From Pseudomonadota bacterium (GTDB lineage Bacteria > Pseudomonadota > Gammaproteobacteria > Steroidobacterales > Steroidobacteraceae): a stretch of DNA of 44,445 nucleotides. A program made the position numbers and the translations under genes. Below the pieces are notes generated by a model. It had not been told where the DNA came from and did not search any database. It worked only from the letters and a program-made list of their open reading frames with translations. Positions 24,114 to 34,079 of this stretch are shown here, piece by piece (position 1 is the first letter of the stretch; every line of letters begins with the position of its first letter). The stretch covers positions 1 to 44,445 of the forward strand of contig JAJYDK010000033.1 in assembly GCA_021777555.1 (NCBI GenBank), in the 5' to 3' direction.

Positions 24114-25319
24114 CTACGAGACGTAGTTGAACAGGGACAGCTTCTCCATCGACGCATAGGACTCCTGCGCCGCCTGCAGCGCGAGCTCCTCGGTGGACAG
24201 CTGGGTCGTCGCCTGCGCGTAGTCGGTATTCGAGAGCTGCGCGACCTGTGCCTGGTAGGCGGTCTGCTCACTCTGTGCGGTTGTCTGGGAGGCGGTGACC
24301 GCATTGACGCGGGCGCCGACCGAAGCCTGCGTGTTGTCGATGTGATTCATGGCGCCATCGATCTGCTCGAGACCCTGGTTGATCTGGGTGGCGATCTGCG
24401 CGGCGTTGAGCGTCGTCGAGCTGAGAGTCGAGATCAGTCCGGAGACCGTCGAGAAGACACTCGCGGTGCCTGCCGGGGCCACGGTGAACGAATCGCCGGC
24501 GTTCGGCGTGCCCGACAAGTCGAGCTGTATGCCTTTGAAGGAGATCGTGTTCGGGGCGCCGGGAGTGCCCGAGAGGGTGCCAGAGGTGACAGGAGCTCCG
24601 CTGCTGTCGGTGATCTGGTACTGGGTGCTGCTCGAGAAGGTGATGGTGTAGGAGGCGGTGCCCGGTGCCCATTGCGATGGATCGGTCACCGTGCCCGCCC
24701 CGATGGAGGCGCCTCCCGTATTGGAACCGGCGGCCGAAGTGGTGAAGGTGCCATTGCCGGCGGGAATGTTCATGAACACGGAGCTGCCGGTATCGCCCGC
24801 GGAGATGCGCTGCTCGGCGCTGATCTGCACCTGGCTGACCTCGTTGGCGCCCGAATAGCTGACCGAATTGCCGCTCTGGGCGAAGGGCTGCGTGCCGGCG
24901 GCATAGCCGCTGAAGAGGTAATTGCCCGCGCTGTCCTGGCGGTTGGCGATTGCGACCAGCTGCTGCAGCTGCTGCTCGAGCTGGGTGGCGAGGGCCTGCC
25001 GGTCGCTTGCGTTCAGCGAGGAATTGTTGGCCTGGAGCGCCACGTCGCGGGCGCTTTGCAGCAGGTTCGTCGCGTCGGTAAGCGCCTGGGCCTCGAGTTT
25101 GAGATTCGTGCCCGCAAGGTTGCCGTTGGTGACATATTGCTGGGAGGCCGAGAGCTGCACATTGAGCTCGTTGACCTGGGCCATGGCGACCGGATTGTCG
25201 GCGGCGTTCTGCAGCGCAAGGCCTGTGGACAGCTCGGTCTGCGTCTTGGACAGCGCTTGGCTCAGCGCGTCCATCTGGCTGACGGCGCTCATCTGGAAGG
25301 ACAGGGTGGAGATGGTCAC
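24114..25319 (-). CDS. flgL: Flagellar hook-filament junction protein FlgL
   Basis: Joins the hook to the filament beneath FlgK. The flagellin-like ends are clear: N-terminal ISTLSFQMSAVSQMDALSQA with LSTGLALQNAADNPVAMAQ, and C-terminal NTDYAQATTQLSTEELALQA to LSLFNYVS. At 401 residues it is about 100 longer than the usual FlgL. The extra length is a middle module (residues about 211-284, from VTDPSQWAP to FTVAPAG) that is also present twice in the adjacent FlgK. The start is a GTG 5 bases after the flgK stop, chosen because the conserved N-terminus begins there; the ribosome site is weak, which suggests translational coupling to flgK. It ends before the fliC promoter. Confidence 0.94.
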   Translation of the reverse strand: MTISTLSFQMSAVSQMDALSQALSKTQTELSTGLALQNAADNPVAMAQVNELNVQLSASQQYVTNGNLAGTNLKLEAQALTDATNLLQSARDVALQANNSSLNASDRQALATQLEQQLQQLVAIANRQDSAGNYLFSGYAAGTQPFAQSGNSVSYSGANEVSQVQISAEQRISAGDTGSSVFMNIPAGNGTFTTSAAGSNTGGASIGAGTVTDPSQWAPGTASYTITFSSSTQYQITDSSGAPVTSGTLSGTPGAPNTISFKGIQLDLSGTPNAGDSFTVAPAGTASVFSTVSGLISTLSSTTLNAAQIATQINQGLEQIDGAMNHIDNTQASVGARVNAVTASQTTAQSEQTAYQAQVAQLSNTDYAQATTQLSTEELALQAAQESYASMEKLSLFNYVS

Positions 25320-25324
25320 GGTGG

Positions 25325-27235
25325 CTACCCGCCGACTGCGGTGAGGAGGGAATTGAACACTTTGTTCGAGGTGGAGATCGCCTGCGCCATGGCCTGGTAG
25401 GCCTGCTGGAAGCGCAGCATGTTCGCGGCCTCCTGGTCCAGGTTGACACCCGTCGCGTTGCTTTGCGCGGTGGTGGCCTCCTGGTTGACGGTCTTCTGCG
25501 CTGCGGCGTTGTTCTGCGCCGCCTGGGTGAGCACGCCCACCTGGCTCACCAGGTTGTTGGCGGCGCCGCCGACCGAGGTCGTCCCGCCATCGAGGGAGTT
25601 CGAGGTCAGCCCACCGATCATGGCGAGCATGTTGCTGTTGTCGCCCGTGTTCGCGGTGGCGGGGCTCACCGTGAAGGTGTCGTTGGCGGCCGGAGCGCCC
25701 GTGAGCGTGAGCTGCTGGCCGGCGAAGCTGATGGGGCTGCCACTCGTGTAGCTGCCGCTCGCCACCGTGGTCCCGGAGCTGTTCGTGACCGTGTACTGGG
25801 TCGGGCTGCTGAAGGTGACCGTGTAGGTGCCGGCGATGGGCGCGTAGGTGCTCGGGTCGGTGACGGAGGCCGCGCTGATCGCGCCGGTACCGGCATTCGA
25901 GGCGCCCGCGCTCGCCTGAACCTGCCACGATGCGGCCGCAATCTGCGAGGGGTCGGTGAGCTGCACGGCAAGGCCCGCGGTGGCGCCGGCGGTCGGCTCG
26001 ATGAGGTAGCTGTCGCCGCTTGCCGGCGGCCCGGTCACCACGATGGACAGGCCGGCGGCCTGGTACGGGCTTGCGGTGGTGCCGCTGCCGGTCATGCTGA
26101 TCGATTGCCCCGTGGTCTGGTCGGTCAGCTGCCAGGAGCCGCCGGTGTACTGCAACTGGTAGTTGTCGGTCGTGAGCTGGCCGAGCGCAGTACGCGTCAC
26201 CGAGAGCGAGGCGCTGCCGGCATTGGTCGAGGCGGGCAGGGTCTGCACGGCGCCGATGGCGAACATCGCCTGACCCTGCGTGCCGCTGAGCGTCATGCCC
26301 TGCTCTTGCTGCTGATTGACGATCGTGGCGAGCGCCACGCTGATTCGCCCCAGGGCGCGCTGCGTCGGATCGAGCACCTGGCTGCGGGCGCTCAGCAGTC
26401 CTCCGAGCTCACCGCCGCTGATCGAGCCGGTGATGTCCGTCGTGCCGCCGCCCCCATTGCTCATCCCGATATCGAGCTGCGAGGGATCGTAAGTGCCCGG
26501 GAGAGTGGTGAGTGGCTGTGCCGTGGTGCCCGTGATCAGCCCCTGGCCGCTGCCGATATAGACGTTCACGACGCCATTGCCCTGGTCGACGGTCTGGACG
26601 GACACGTACTGGCTCAGCTGGGTGATGAGCGTATCCCGCTGATCGAGCAGCTGATTGGGTGTCTGGCCGGTGGCGGACGCCTGGGCGATCTGGCCGTTGA
26701 GGCTGGCGATATTGCTCGCGAGCGTATTGATCTGGGAGACATCGCTGCTGATCTTGGACTCGAGCTGGGAGCCATACTGGCCGATCTGCGAGTCGTAGGA
26801 CTGCAGCTGCTGGGTGAGCGCCTGGGCCTGGCTCAAGAGCGCCTGACGGGCCGAAGTCGAGGCCGGGGAGCCCGACACCGTTTGCATGGCGTTGACGAAG
26901 CTCTGCAGGCTGGCGGTGAGCCCCGTGGTCGAGTCGCTCAGCAGGTTGTCGACCTGCTGAGCCTGGGTGGCGAGAGTGTTGTAGCTCGAGTAAGTCGCCT
27001 GCGAGGAGCGCACCTGCTGGGTGAGCTCGGCGCTGTAGGCGCGCGTGACGCTCTGGACCTGCGCGCCCGCGCCGATGTACCCGGCGCCGGTGTACTGGCC
27101 CGGCAGCTCGGTGAGATTCGCCGTCTCCACGCTGTAGCCGGGGGTGGAGGCGTTGGCGATATTGTTGCTGGTGACGTCGAGAGCCTGCTGGAACGCAAGC
27201 AAGCCGGAGACGCTGGTGGAGAGCAGGTCGGCCAT
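25325..27235 (-). CDS. flgK: Flagellar hook-associated protein FlgK
   Basis: The first hook-filament junction protein. 636 residues. The N-terminus (DLLSTSVSGLLAFQQALDVT, SNNIANASTPGYS) is the rod/hook signature and the C-terminal segment (GVNLDQEAANMLRFQQAYQA, MAQAISTSNKVFNSLL) is the matching coiled-coil, both expected for FlgK. Two copies of a small beta-rich module lie in the middle: residues about 357-418 (DNYQLQYTGG to IEPTAGA) and 458-527 (VTDPSTYAP to FTVSPATA). The second is about half identical to the module in FlgL. It follows flgJ by 12 bases and is continuous with the flgB operon, with no separate promoter seen. Confidence 0.95.
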   Translation of the reverse strand: MADLLSTSVSGLLAFQQALDVTSNNIANASTPGYSVETANLTELPGQYTGAGYIGAGAQVQSVTRAYSAELTQQVRSSQATYSSYNTLATQAQQVDNLLSDSTTGLTASLQSFVNAMQTVSGSPASTSARQALLSQAQALTQQLQSYDSQIGQYGSQLESKISSDVSQINTLASNIASLNGQIAQASATGQTPNQLLDQRDTLITQLSQYVSVQTVDQGNGVVNVYIGSGQGLITGTTAQPLTTLPGTYDPSQLDIGMSNGGGGTTDITGSISGGELGGLLSARSQVLDPTQRALGRISVALATIVNQQQEQGMTLSGTQGQAMFAIGAVQTLPASTNAGSASLSVTRTALGQLTTDNYQLQYTGGSWQLTDQTTGQSISMTGSGTTASPYQAAGLSIVVTGPPASGDSYLIEPTAGATAGLAVQLTDPSQIAAASWQVQASAGASNAGTGAISAASVTDPSTYAPIAGTYTVTFSSPTQYTVTNSSGTTVASGSYTSGSPISFAGQQLTLTGAPAANDTFTVSPATANTGDNSNMLAMIGGLTSNSLDGGTTSVGGAANNLVSQVGVLTQAAQNNAAAQKTVNQEATTAQSNATGVNLDQEAANMLRFQQAYQAMAQAISTSNKVFNSLLTAVGG

Positions 27236-27247
27236 GCTTCATCGTCC

Positions 27248-28213
27248 TCAGAGGGGTTCGCTGCCGGTATGTATCGGCGCCACGGCCGCAAGCTTTAGGG
27301 GCGCCGCTCCGGCGCCCTGGATCAGCTGGCTGAGCGTGCCGGCCACCGCGGTGAGCTTACGGGCATAATCCGGGTCGGTGGCATAGCCCCCCTGCTGCAA
27401 GGCCGTGGCGAAGGCGTGTACGTCACCTCCGGTACCCAGCGCTGCCGCGTACCGGGGATTGCCGCGCAGCAGCGCGGTGTAATCCTGGAAGCACTGGGCG
27501 CAGCTGCCGTAGGCCCGGAACGAGGACTTGACGGCGGTCTTGACTCCATCGCGATACTCGTGGGTACCGCTGACCACGCTCGTCCCACTCCAGGCGGCGC
27601 CCGCCTTGATCCCGAACAGATTGTTGCTCGCCGCTCCGGCGGCATCGCGCGGCATGCTGTGGCCCCAGTTCGTCTCGAGCGCAGCCTGGGCAATGAGACT
27701 CACCGGGCTGACCCCGAGCTGCTGACCGGACCGCTCGGCTTCGGGCCAGAGCTCGCGGGCGAAGGCGGTCTGCTGCTGGCGGCTGACCGTGGCGGAAGAT
27801 GCTGTGTGAGTGAGTGGCGCGGAGCCGCCCGTCGAGAGCGATCCGGCGGCCGAGGGACGCCCGGTGGCGCTTCCGGTGGCGGACGTGGAGGAGGGCGCGC
27901 CGCCCGCCAGACCTTCGCGCCGCAGCTGCTGCACCAGCATGTCCGCGAGGCCGAAGGCGTGGCTCTTGCTGAGCTCGATGGACAGCTGCTGGTCGTACAT
28001 GTCCTGGTACATGCTCTGCTGGCTCGAGCCGAACAGCGGATCCTTGAAGTTGGCCGCCCGCATGCTCTTGAGCATCATGTCGATGAACAGGCTCTCGAAC
28101 TGCTGCGCGGCCTCCTTGAGCGCCTGAGGATTGTTCGCGGCCGCCGCCCGCTTGAGCGATGCCAGGCTGCTGGCATCGGCGAACAGGGATGGGTCGGCGA
28201 CCGGCAGCGTCAT
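27248..28213 (-). CDS. flgJ: Peptidoglycan hydrolase FlgJ
   Basis: A two-domain protein that caps the growing rod and opens the cell wall in the periplasm. 321 residues. The N-terminal rod-cap part is recognised by [20 protein letters not shown] and [12 protein letters not shown] Ser/Gly/Thr-rich linker (about residues 105-140) leads to a glucosaminidase domain with the catalytic glutamate in [13 protein letters not shown], then NNLFGIKAG and the C-terminal [11 protein letters not shown] motif. Being a full two-domain form, it fits gammaproteobacterial FlgJ. Its ATG overlaps the flgI stop (ATGA), so the two are translationally coupled. Confidence 0.95.
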   Translation of the reverse strand: MTLPVADPSLFADASSLASLKRAAAANNPQALKEAAQQFESLFIDMMLKSMRAANFKDPLFGSSQQSMYQDMYDQQLSIELSKSHAFGLADMLVQQLRREGLAGGAPSSTSATGSATGRPSAAGSLSTGGSAPLTHTASSATVSRQQQTAFARELWPEAERSGQQLGVSPVSLIAQAALETNWGHSMPRDAAGAASNNLFGIKAGAAWSGTSVVSGTHEYRDGVKTAVKSSFRAYGSCAQCFQDYTALLRGNPRYAAALGTGGDVHAFATALQQGGYATDPDYARKLTAVAGTLSQLIQGAGAAPLKLAAVAPIHTGSEPL

Positions 28214-29361
28214 ATCACGATCAGCTGGGCGCGCAGCGCCCCAGCCTCCTTGAGGGCCTCGAGGATGGCTACCAGGTCTCCCGGCGCCGCGCCTACGGAG
28301 TTCACCGCGCGCACGATCTCATTCAGGTTGACGCCCGCCGGGAACTTGAACATGTGGGCCTTCTCCTGCCTCACATCGAGCGTGCTGTGCGGCAGAACGG
28401 TCGTGGATCCCGTGGCAAAGGGATTGGGCTGGGAGGCGCTGTAACGCTCGGTGATCGTGACCGAGAGCGAGCCGCTCGAGACCGCGGCCGGCAGGACGTG
28501 CACCCCGGAGCTGATGACGACGGTGCCGGTTCGCGAATTGATGATCACCCGCGCGGGGGGCGTGCCCGGGTCGACCTTGAGATTCTCCAGCGTCGAGACA
28601 TAGGCGATGCGCTGGCTGGAATCCATCGGCGCCCGGACGCGCACCGAGACCGCGTCGAGCGCTTCGGCCGTTCCCGGGCCGAACGTCTTGTTGATGGCCG
28701 AGGTCAGCCGCGCCGCCGTCGTGAAGTCCGGGGTGTCCAGATTGAGCGTCACATAGGGACGGCTGTCGAAGGAGGTGGGTACCGAGCGTTCCACGGTCGC
28801 GCCATTGGGAATCGTGCCGCTGCTCGGAACGTTCACGGTGATGCTCGAGCCATCGGCGCCCTTCACGCCGAAGCCGCTCACGAGGACGCTGCCCTGGGCC
28901 ATGGCATAGACCTGTCCATCGGCGCCGCGCAGCGGGGTCATGATCAGGCTCCCTCCGCGCAGGCTGGTGGCGTTCCCGATGGAGGACACCGTGATGTCGA
29001 TCGTCTGGCCCGGCTTGGAGAAAGGCGGCAGCGTGGCGTGGACCGTCACCGCCGCGACGTTCTTCAACTGGGGATTGGCGTTGGCCGGCACCTGCACGCC
29101 GAACTTGGCCAGCATGTTCTCGATGCTGAGCACCGTGAAGGGTGTCTGGGTGGTCTGATCGCCGGTGCCGTCGAGTCCGACCACCAGGCCGTAGCCGATC
29201 AGCTGGTTGCCGCGCACTCCGGCCACCGTGGCGAGGTCCTGCACCCGCTCGGCGTGGGCCGCGCCGCAGGCCACCAGGAGCGAGAGCAGGCTGATCGTGA
29301 GGTATGCGCGGAGCAGAGTCCGGTACCGGGGATGCCATCGGGTCTGTGACATGATTGCCAT
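28210..29361 (-). CDS. flgI: Flagellar P-ring protein FlgI
   Basis: Forms the P ring in the peptidoglycan layer around the rod. 383 residues. A Sec signal peptide occupies the first 37 or so residues (hydrophobic [18 protein letters not shown], cleavage after AHA), and the mature protein starts [20 protein letters not shown], the family signature, with [15 protein letters not shown] following. The body keeps the conserved [16 protein letters not shown] and the C-terminal [21 protein letters not shown] second ATG three codons in is equally possible. The stop overlaps the flgJ start by 4 bases, and 9 bases separate it from flgH. Confidence 0.96.
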   Translation of the reverse strand: MAIMSQTRWHPRYRTLLRAYLTISLLSLLVACGAAHAERVQDLATVAGVRGNQLIGYGLVVGLDGTGDQTTQTPFTVLSIENMLAKFGVQVPANANPQLKNVAAVTVHATLPPFSKPGQTIDITVSSIGNATSLRGGSLIMTPLRGADGQVYAMAQGSVLVSGFGVKGADGSSITVNVPSSGTIPNGATVERSVPTSFDSRPYVTLNLDTPDFTTAARLTSAINKTFGPGTAEALDAVSVRVRAPMDSSQRIAYVSTLENLKVDPGTPPARVIINSRTGTVVISSGVHVLPAAVSSGSLSVTITERYSASQPNPFATGSTTVLPHSTLDVRQEKAHMFKFPAGVNLNEIVRAVNSVGAAPGDLVAILEALKEAGALRAQLIVI

Positions 29362-29370
29362 TGCTGCCGC

Positions 29371-30066
29371 TCAGAAGGGCATCCAGGGACTGTTGAAGAA
29401 GCGCGCCAGCAGGCCCGGGCTGTTCGCGTCGGCGAGCGCGCCGGTCTGTCCATAGGCAATGCGCGCATCGGCGACCTTCTCGGAGGAGATGGTGTTGTCA
29501 GGGGCGATGTCGATGGGACGGATGATTCCCTGCAGGCGCACGTATTCCTGTCCCGTGTTGATCTGGACCCATTTCTGGCCGCGCACCACGAGATTGCCGT
29601 TGGGCAGACGCCTGACCACGGTGACCGTGATGTCACCGACCAGACTGTCGCTCTGCTTGCTGTCTCCGGCGCCGTTGAACGTGTTGCCGTTATTGATGGT
29701 GGCGCTGAGCACCGACGTGCCGTGAATCGTCGCCGGAAAGCCGAGGAGCGTCGGCGCCGACAGGGAATCCTTGGTCGCCTTCGAGGTGTTTGTCTGGGAG
29801 CTCTTCTGCGCGGCGGTGGACTCCTGCAGCACGATGGTGACCGTGTCCCCGACGTTGTGGGCGGTCGGGTTCTCGAACAGTCCGCCGTTGCCATAGCCGG
29901 TGTGGAATATGGCGCCGTCCGCCCGCGGGGCGGGGAGCTGCGGCATGTCGAAGCTCTGGTCGTAGACCGGCCGACGCGTCGCGCAGGCCGAGAGCGCCAG
30001 GGCGGCAAGCACGGCGTACACGCCGTGGGCGCGGATGCAATGGCGGTTCTTCAAGACGGTTCTCAC
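29371..30066 (-). CDS. flgH: Flagellar L-ring lipoprotein FlgH
   Basis: Forms the L ring in the outer membrane. 231 residues. The start is a GTG overlapping the flgG stop (GTGA), which gives a basic N-terminus, a hydrophobic stretch and a lipobox LSAC with the lipidated cysteine at residue 28, as needed for an outer-membrane lipoprotein. The conserved body is there: [59 protein letters not shown] and [20 protein letters not shown]. An alternative TTG start four codons on would keep the signal. The order flgG-flgH-flgI is standard. Confidence 0.95.
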   Translation of the reverse strand: MRTVLKNRHCIRAHGVYAVLAALALSACATRRPVYDQSFDMPQLPAPRADGAIFHTGYGNGGLFENPTAHNVGDTVTIVLQESTAAQKSSQTNTSKATKDSLSAPTLLGFPATIHGTSVLSATINNGNTFNGAGDSKQSDSLVGDITVTVVRRLPNGNLVVRGQKWVQINTGQEYVRLQGIIRPIDIAPDNTISSEKVADARIAYGQTGALADANSPGLLARFFNSPWMPF

Positions 30067-30848
30067 ATGTTCTGCGTGGCGTACTGCAGCATCTGCGACA
30101 CGGTGGAGATGGCCTTGGAGTTCATCTCGTAGGCCCGCTGGGTCTCGATCATGTTGACCAGGGACTCGACCACGTTGACGTTCGAGGCTTCGAGCTCCCC
30201 CTGGCCGAGCGTGCCGAGCCCGTTGGTGCCCGGCGAGCCGGTCTGGGGCGAGCCGCTCGCGGCCGACTGGACCAGGAGGTTGTTCCCGGTGGGCTCGAGG
30301 CCGGCGGGGTTGATGAAATTGGCGAGCTGGATCTGCCCGATCTGGCTGGGCGCGCTCGCCCCGGGCAACAGCACGCTCACCGTGCCGTCGGTGCCGATGG
30401 TCACGCTCTGGGCGTTCTGCGGGATGGTGATCCCGGGCTGGACCACATTGCCGTTCGCGGTGACCAGCTGGCCCTGGGCGTTTTCCTGGAAGCTCCCGTC
30501 GCGGGTGTAGGCGAGCGTGCCGTCCGGCTGCTGGATCTGGAAGAAGCCCTGACCCTGGATCGCCAGATCGAGCGGATTGCCGGTCTGGGTGAGGCTTCCC
30601 TGGCTGTAGTTCTTTTCCGTGGCAACCAGGCGCACGCCGGTGCCGATCGAGATCCCCGAGGGGGACTGCGTCGACTGCGAAGTCGCGGCGCCGACCTGGC
30701 CCATGTTCTGGTAGAGCAGATCCTCGAATACGGCCCGGTCCTTCTTGTACCCGGTGGTGTTGACGTTCGCCAGGTTGTTGGCGATGACCGACATCTCGGT
30801 ATTCTGGGCGTCGAGGCCGGTCTTTGCGGCCCACAATGCAGCATCCAT
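30063..30848 (-). CDS. flgG: Flagellar distal rod protein FlgG
   Basis: Builds the distal rod. 261 residues, the typical length. The N-terminus has the rod signature ([40 protein letters not shown]). The [12 protein letters not shown] core is conserved, and the C-terminal helix ([20 protein letters not shown]) is the classic motif. Its stop overlaps the flgH start by 4 bases. The rod proteins FlgB, FlgC, FlgF and FlgG are all in this operon. Confidence 0.97.
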   Translation of the reverse strand: MDAALWAAKTGLDAQNTEMSVIANNLANVNTTGYKKDRAVFEDLLYQNMGQVGAATSQSTQSPSGISIGTGVRLVATEKNYSQGSLTQTGNPLDLAIQGQGFFQIQQPDGTLAYTRDGSFQENAQGQLVTANGNVVQPGITIPQNAQSVTIGTDGTVSVLLPGASAPSQIGQIQLANFINPAGLEPTGNNLLVQSAASGSPQTGSPGTNGLGTLGQGELEASNVNVVESLVNMIETQRAYEMNSKAISTVSQMLQYATQNM

Positions 30849-30874
30849 ATGAATGACCTCTGGTTATGGATTCA

Positions 30875-31615
30875 TCAGGCGGACTGCAGCACCCTCGCCG
30901 AGGCGGCGGCGTTGCTGTCTGCGCTCTTCATGACCTTCACCTGCAGCTCGAAGCTGCGGGCGAGGTCGATCATGTTGACCATGGCATCGGCCACATCGAC
31001 ATTGCTCGACTCGAGCACCCCGGAGGCGAGTCGCACGGAGGCATCCGCCGGGGCCGGGCTGCCGTTTCCCGGCAGGAACAGTCCGTCCGCACCCCGCACG
31101 AGGCTCGCCGGGGCGGGATTGACCAGCTTGATCCGTCCAACCGTGGCGAGCGTCGAGGGTCCCTGGCCCTGGGGAACGACCGACACCGAGCCGTCCGACC
31201 CGATCTTCACCGAAGTGCTCGGGGGCAGGCTGATCGGACCGCTGTCGCCGAGCACGATCTGGCCGGTGCTGGTGACCAGCATGCCGTCGGGGTTGACGTG
31301 CAGGTCGCCGTTGCGGGTGTAGGCCTCCTGGCCGTTGGGTCCCTGCACGGCAATGAACCCCTGGCCCTGGATGGCCACATCGAGGGGCCGTCCGGTGGTC
31401 ACCATGGAGCCGGCGGATTCGTTCCAGCCGGTGGTGGACTCGGTGGCATAGACGCGCGAGGCGTAGCCGCTGCCTTGCACCGCCTGGCTCTGGAACGCCG
31501 CCAGCTCGGCCTTGAAGCCGGTGGTGTCGGCGTTCGCCAGGTTGACGTTGTTCACGGCCTGGGCGTCGAGGATCTCCTTGGCGCCCGTCATGGCCACGTA
31601 CAGCGACTTGTCCAC
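30875..31615 (-). CDS. flgF: Flagellar proximal rod protein FlgF
   Basis: Proximal rod component. 246 residues, normal length. It begins MDKSLYVAMTGAKEILDAQA, the FlgF-type start, followed by NLANADTTGFKAELAAFQSQ and DVAIQGQGFIAVQGPNGQE, and ends in the helix NVDVADAMVNMIDLARSFEL that packs against the N-terminal helix. Between the two is the conserved NPDGMLVTSTGQIVLG strand. It lies 26 bases before flgG and 21 bases after flgE, with no sign of a separate promoter. Confidence 0.96.
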   Translation of the reverse strand: MDKSLYVAMTGAKEILDAQAVNNVNLANADTTGFKAELAAFQSQAVQGSGYASRVYATESTTGWNESAGSMVTTGRPLDVAIQGQGFIAVQGPNGQEAYTRNGDLHVNPDGMLVTSTGQIVLGDSGPISLPPSTSVKIGSDGSVSVVPQGQGPSTLATVGRIKLVNPAPASLVRGADGLFLPGNGSPAPADASVRLASGVLESSNVDVADAMVNMIDLARSFELQVKVMKSADSNAAASARVLQSA

Positions 31616-31636
31616 TTGCTTGCCTCGAGCTCAGGG

Positions 31637-32851
31637 TCAGCGGATCTGCAGGATCGCCTGCGTCACCGTGTTGCCGGCCTGGATCATCTGCGCGTTCGCC
31701 TGAAAGTCGCGCTGCGCGGTGATCATGTTGACCAGCTGGGCCGTCAGGTTGACGTTGGAGCTCTCGAGGGCGCCGGACTGCAGGGAGCCGAAGCCGGAGC
31801 CGCCCGCGGAGCCGAGCACCGGCTCCCCGGAGGCATAGCTCTGCGACCACTGGGTGTCGCCCTGCTGTTGCAGGCCCTGCGGATTGGCGAAGTTCGCGAG
31901 CGCGACCTGCCCCAGGGTCTGCGACTGGCCGTTGGTGTAATTCGCCTCGATCACGCCGGTCGAGCTGATGCTGACTCCCGTGAGGTTGCCGGTGGTGTAG
32001 CCGTTCTGCGTGATCGCATCGACGCCGAAGGAATCGCCGAACTGCGTGGTCTTGCTCAGATCGAACGCGACGTTCATGGCGGCCGCGCCGGTGCCGCTCG
32101 GGGTGTATGGCCCGAAGGAAACCGGCCCGCTGGGAGAGGTCAGCGCGCCCGAGCTGTTGTAGGTGAGTGCCTGGCTGCCGACCGAGTTGCCGTCGATGTA
32201 CAGGTTCGCGGTCCAGGTGTTTGCCGCGGATCCCTTGACGAAATAGAGCTGGGCGGTGTGCGCCGCGCCGAGCGAGTCGTATACCGTGAGTGAGGTGGTG
32301 TCGTTGTAGCTGCTCGAGTTTGTCGGGCTGAACGCGGCGGTGGGCGCCGTGGCGCTCGCGGGCAGATTGAGCGTCAGGCCGGCCGTGCTGGTCGCCTGTG
32401 GCGCCACCTGGCCGGTGCTCAGCTGGATATTGGCGAGACCTCCGGTGTTGAACGTTCCGTTGGTGCTGTTGTAGGGGTAGCCCTGCACCTGCTCGCCCGA
32501 GGCGTTGACCAGATTTCCGTTCTGGTCGATCTGGAAGGCGCCGTCACGGGTGTAAGTGGTGGCGCCGTTGTTCTTCACCACGAAGAACCCGGAGCCGTTG
32601 ATGGCCAGGTCCAGATTGTTCGAGGTGGAATTGATGTTGCCCTGGCTGAACTGCTGCGCCACTTCCTGGGTCTGCACGCCGTTGCCGATCGCGGTCTGGG
32701 AGACACCGCTCTGCGTCTGCGCGAACAGGCTGGCGAACTCGGTGCGCGAGGACTTGAAGCCGGTGGTGTCGACGTTCGCCAGGTTGTTCGCCGTGACGTT
32801 AAGATCGTTATTGGCGGCATTGATGCCGGAGAGCGCTAGGGAGAAAGGCAT
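31637..32851 (-). CDS. flgE: Flagellar hook protein FlgE
   Basis: Hook subunit; connects rod and filament and transmits torque as a universal joint. 404 residues, usual for the family. N-terminal FSLALSGINAANNDLNVTAN and NLANVDTTGFKSSRTEFASL, then the LDLAINGSGFFVVKNNGAT motif of the hook core, a Thr/Ser/Ala-rich surface domain, and the C-terminal coiled-coil motif NVNLTAQLVNMITAQRDFQA. The FlgE export specificity depends on FlgD, encoded just upstream by 14 bases. Confidence 0.96.
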   Translation of the reverse strand: MPFSLALSGINAANNDLNVTANNLANVDTTGFKSSRTEFASLFAQTQSGVSQTAIGNGVQTQEVAQQFSQGNINSTSNNLDLAINGSGFFVVKNNGATTYTRDGAFQIDQNGNLVNASGEQVQGYPYNSTNGTFNTGGLANIQLSTGQVAPQATSTAGLTLNLPASATAPTAAFSPTNSSSYNDTTSLTVYDSLGAAHTAQLYFVKGSAANTWTANLYIDGNSVGSQALTYNSSGALTSPSGPVSFGPYTPSGTGAAAMNVAFDLSKTTQFGDSFGVDAITQNGYTTGNLTGVSISSTGVIEANYTNGQSQTLGQVALANFANPQGLQQQGDTQWSQSYASGEPVLGSAGGSGFGSLQSGALESSNVNLTAQLVNMITAQRDFQANAQMIQAGNTVTQAILQIR

Positions 32852-32865
32852 GGCGGTGAAGCTCC

Positions 32866-33567
32866 TTACATGATCTGCTGGACTGCGCTCAGGGGGAGCG
32901 TGCCGGCATCGGTATTCAGGGACAGGGTGTTCGTGGTCGGATCGATGGTGACGCTGTTCACCTTCTGCTGCAGCAGCGGACTGAGCGAGGCGGCGGCGCC
33001 GTTCTGATCGGCAGTGACGGAGAAGCTGTAGGTTCCGGCCGCAGCGGCGGCGCCGGTGTCGGTCTTTCCGTCCCAGGTGAAGCTCGTCATGCCCTGCTGC
33101 GGGGTGACCGAGAACGTGCGCACCAGCTGGCCATTGGAATCGGTGACCTGCACGATCATGCGGCTCACCCCGGATGGGACATCCACGGCGCCGGTGACGG
33201 TGCCGCCGGAGGCGAGCGCGGCGGACGTGCCGGAGGCGAGCACCTCGTGGCCGATCAGGTTCGTGCCGCTCAGCACCTGTGAGGAGAGGAGCGAGTTCGA
33301 CACGTTGCTCATCGAGGTTTCCATGCCGTTGATGCCGCTGACTTCGCTGAGCGATGCGAATTCATTGATGAACTGGTTCGGGTTGGTCGGTTGAGTCGGA
33401 TCCTGGTTCTGCATCTGCGCGGTGATCAACTGCAGGAAGTCGGACTGGGTGAGCTGTGGGAGTCCGCCCACGCTCGCGGAAGCGTTCGAGCCGCTGGAGG
33501 CGGCTGAGACCGCGGCGGCGGCGGCGGCGGTCTGGGCGGAGAAGGCGCCCACTGAATTCACTGACAT
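32866..33567 (-). CDS. flgD: Flagellar hook assembly scaffold FlgD
   Basis: Caps the growing hook and is needed for its polymerisation, then is lost. 233 residues. The conserved N-terminal stretch GLPQLTQSDFLQLITAQMQN, then QDPTQPTNPNQFINEFASLS, is diagnostic. After it come the FlgD Ig-like and Tudor-like domains with VSRMIVQVTDSNGQLVR, FTWDGKTDTGAAAAAGTYSF and a Val/Thr-rich C-terminus. The N-terminal Ala-rich run (TAAAAAAVSAASSG) is low complexity and may be disordered before the export signal is recognised. Confidence 0.95.
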   Translation of the reverse strand: MSVNSVGAFSAQTAAAAAAVSAASSGSNASASVGGLPQLTQSDFLQLITAQMQNQDPTQPTNPNQFINEFASLSEVSGINGMETSMSNVSNSLLSSQVLSGTNLIGHEVLASGTSAALASGGTVTGAVDVPSGVSRMIVQVTDSNGQLVRTFSVTPQQGMTSFTWDGKTDTGAAAAAGTYSFSVTADQNGAAASLSPLLQQKVNSVTIDPTTNTLSLNTDAGTLPLSAVQQIM

Positions 33568-33594
33568 GGTGGATTGTCCTGGATATGGCTGGGC

Positions 33595-34035
33595 TTACAC
33601 CTGGCCCAGCTTCAGGGTGTCGAGCATCAGCTTCGTGGAGGTCTGCAGCACCTGGGCGTCGTTCTGGTAGGAGCGGGAGGCTGAGATCATGTCCACCATC
33701 TGCTCCACCGGGTTGACGTTCGATGAATACACATAGCCCTTGGCATCGGCCATGGGATTGCCGGGCTCGTAGCGCGCGATGGCGGGCGCGGTGCTCTGGA
33801 CGATCCCGTTCACCTGCACCGATGCGTCCGCCGCCTGCGTCGTCGGGGAGCCGGCGCCCGTGCCGAGGAGCGAGGCCTGTATGGCCTGGAAGACCGGATA
33901 GCGGGCCTTGTAGGCGGTGGTGGGGCTGTTGCTGACGCTGTCCGCGTTGGCAAGGTTGCTCGCCACGGTGTTGAGGCGCACCGACTCGGCGGCCATGCCC
34001 GAGCCGGCGATATTGAAGATGTTGAACAGTGCCAT
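33595..34035 (-). CDS. flgC: Flagellar rod protein FlgC
   Basis: Proximal rod component. 146 residues. The N-terminus reads FNIFNIAGSGMAAESVRLNT followed by VASNLANADSVSNSPTTAYK, and the C-terminus has the FlgC-specific YVYSSNVNPVEQMVDMISAS and RSYQNDAQVLQTSTKLMLDT. It is preceded by flgB (44-base gap) and followed by flgD (27-base gap). The ATG was chosen because the conserved N-terminus starts there; a longer frame runs on upstream into flgB but is not conserved. Confidence 0.96.
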   Translation of the reverse strand: MALFNIFNIAGSGMAAESVRLNTVASNLANADSVSNSPTTAYKARYPVFQAIQASLLGTGAGSPTTQAADASVQVNGIVQSTAPAIARYEPGNPMADAKGYVYSSNVNPVEQMVDMISASRSYQNDAQVLQTSTKLMLDTLKLGQV

Positions 34036-34079
34036 GAGGTGCCTGCGTGTTGAGGTGTGGGTGCTCTGTTCCCGGTGGG

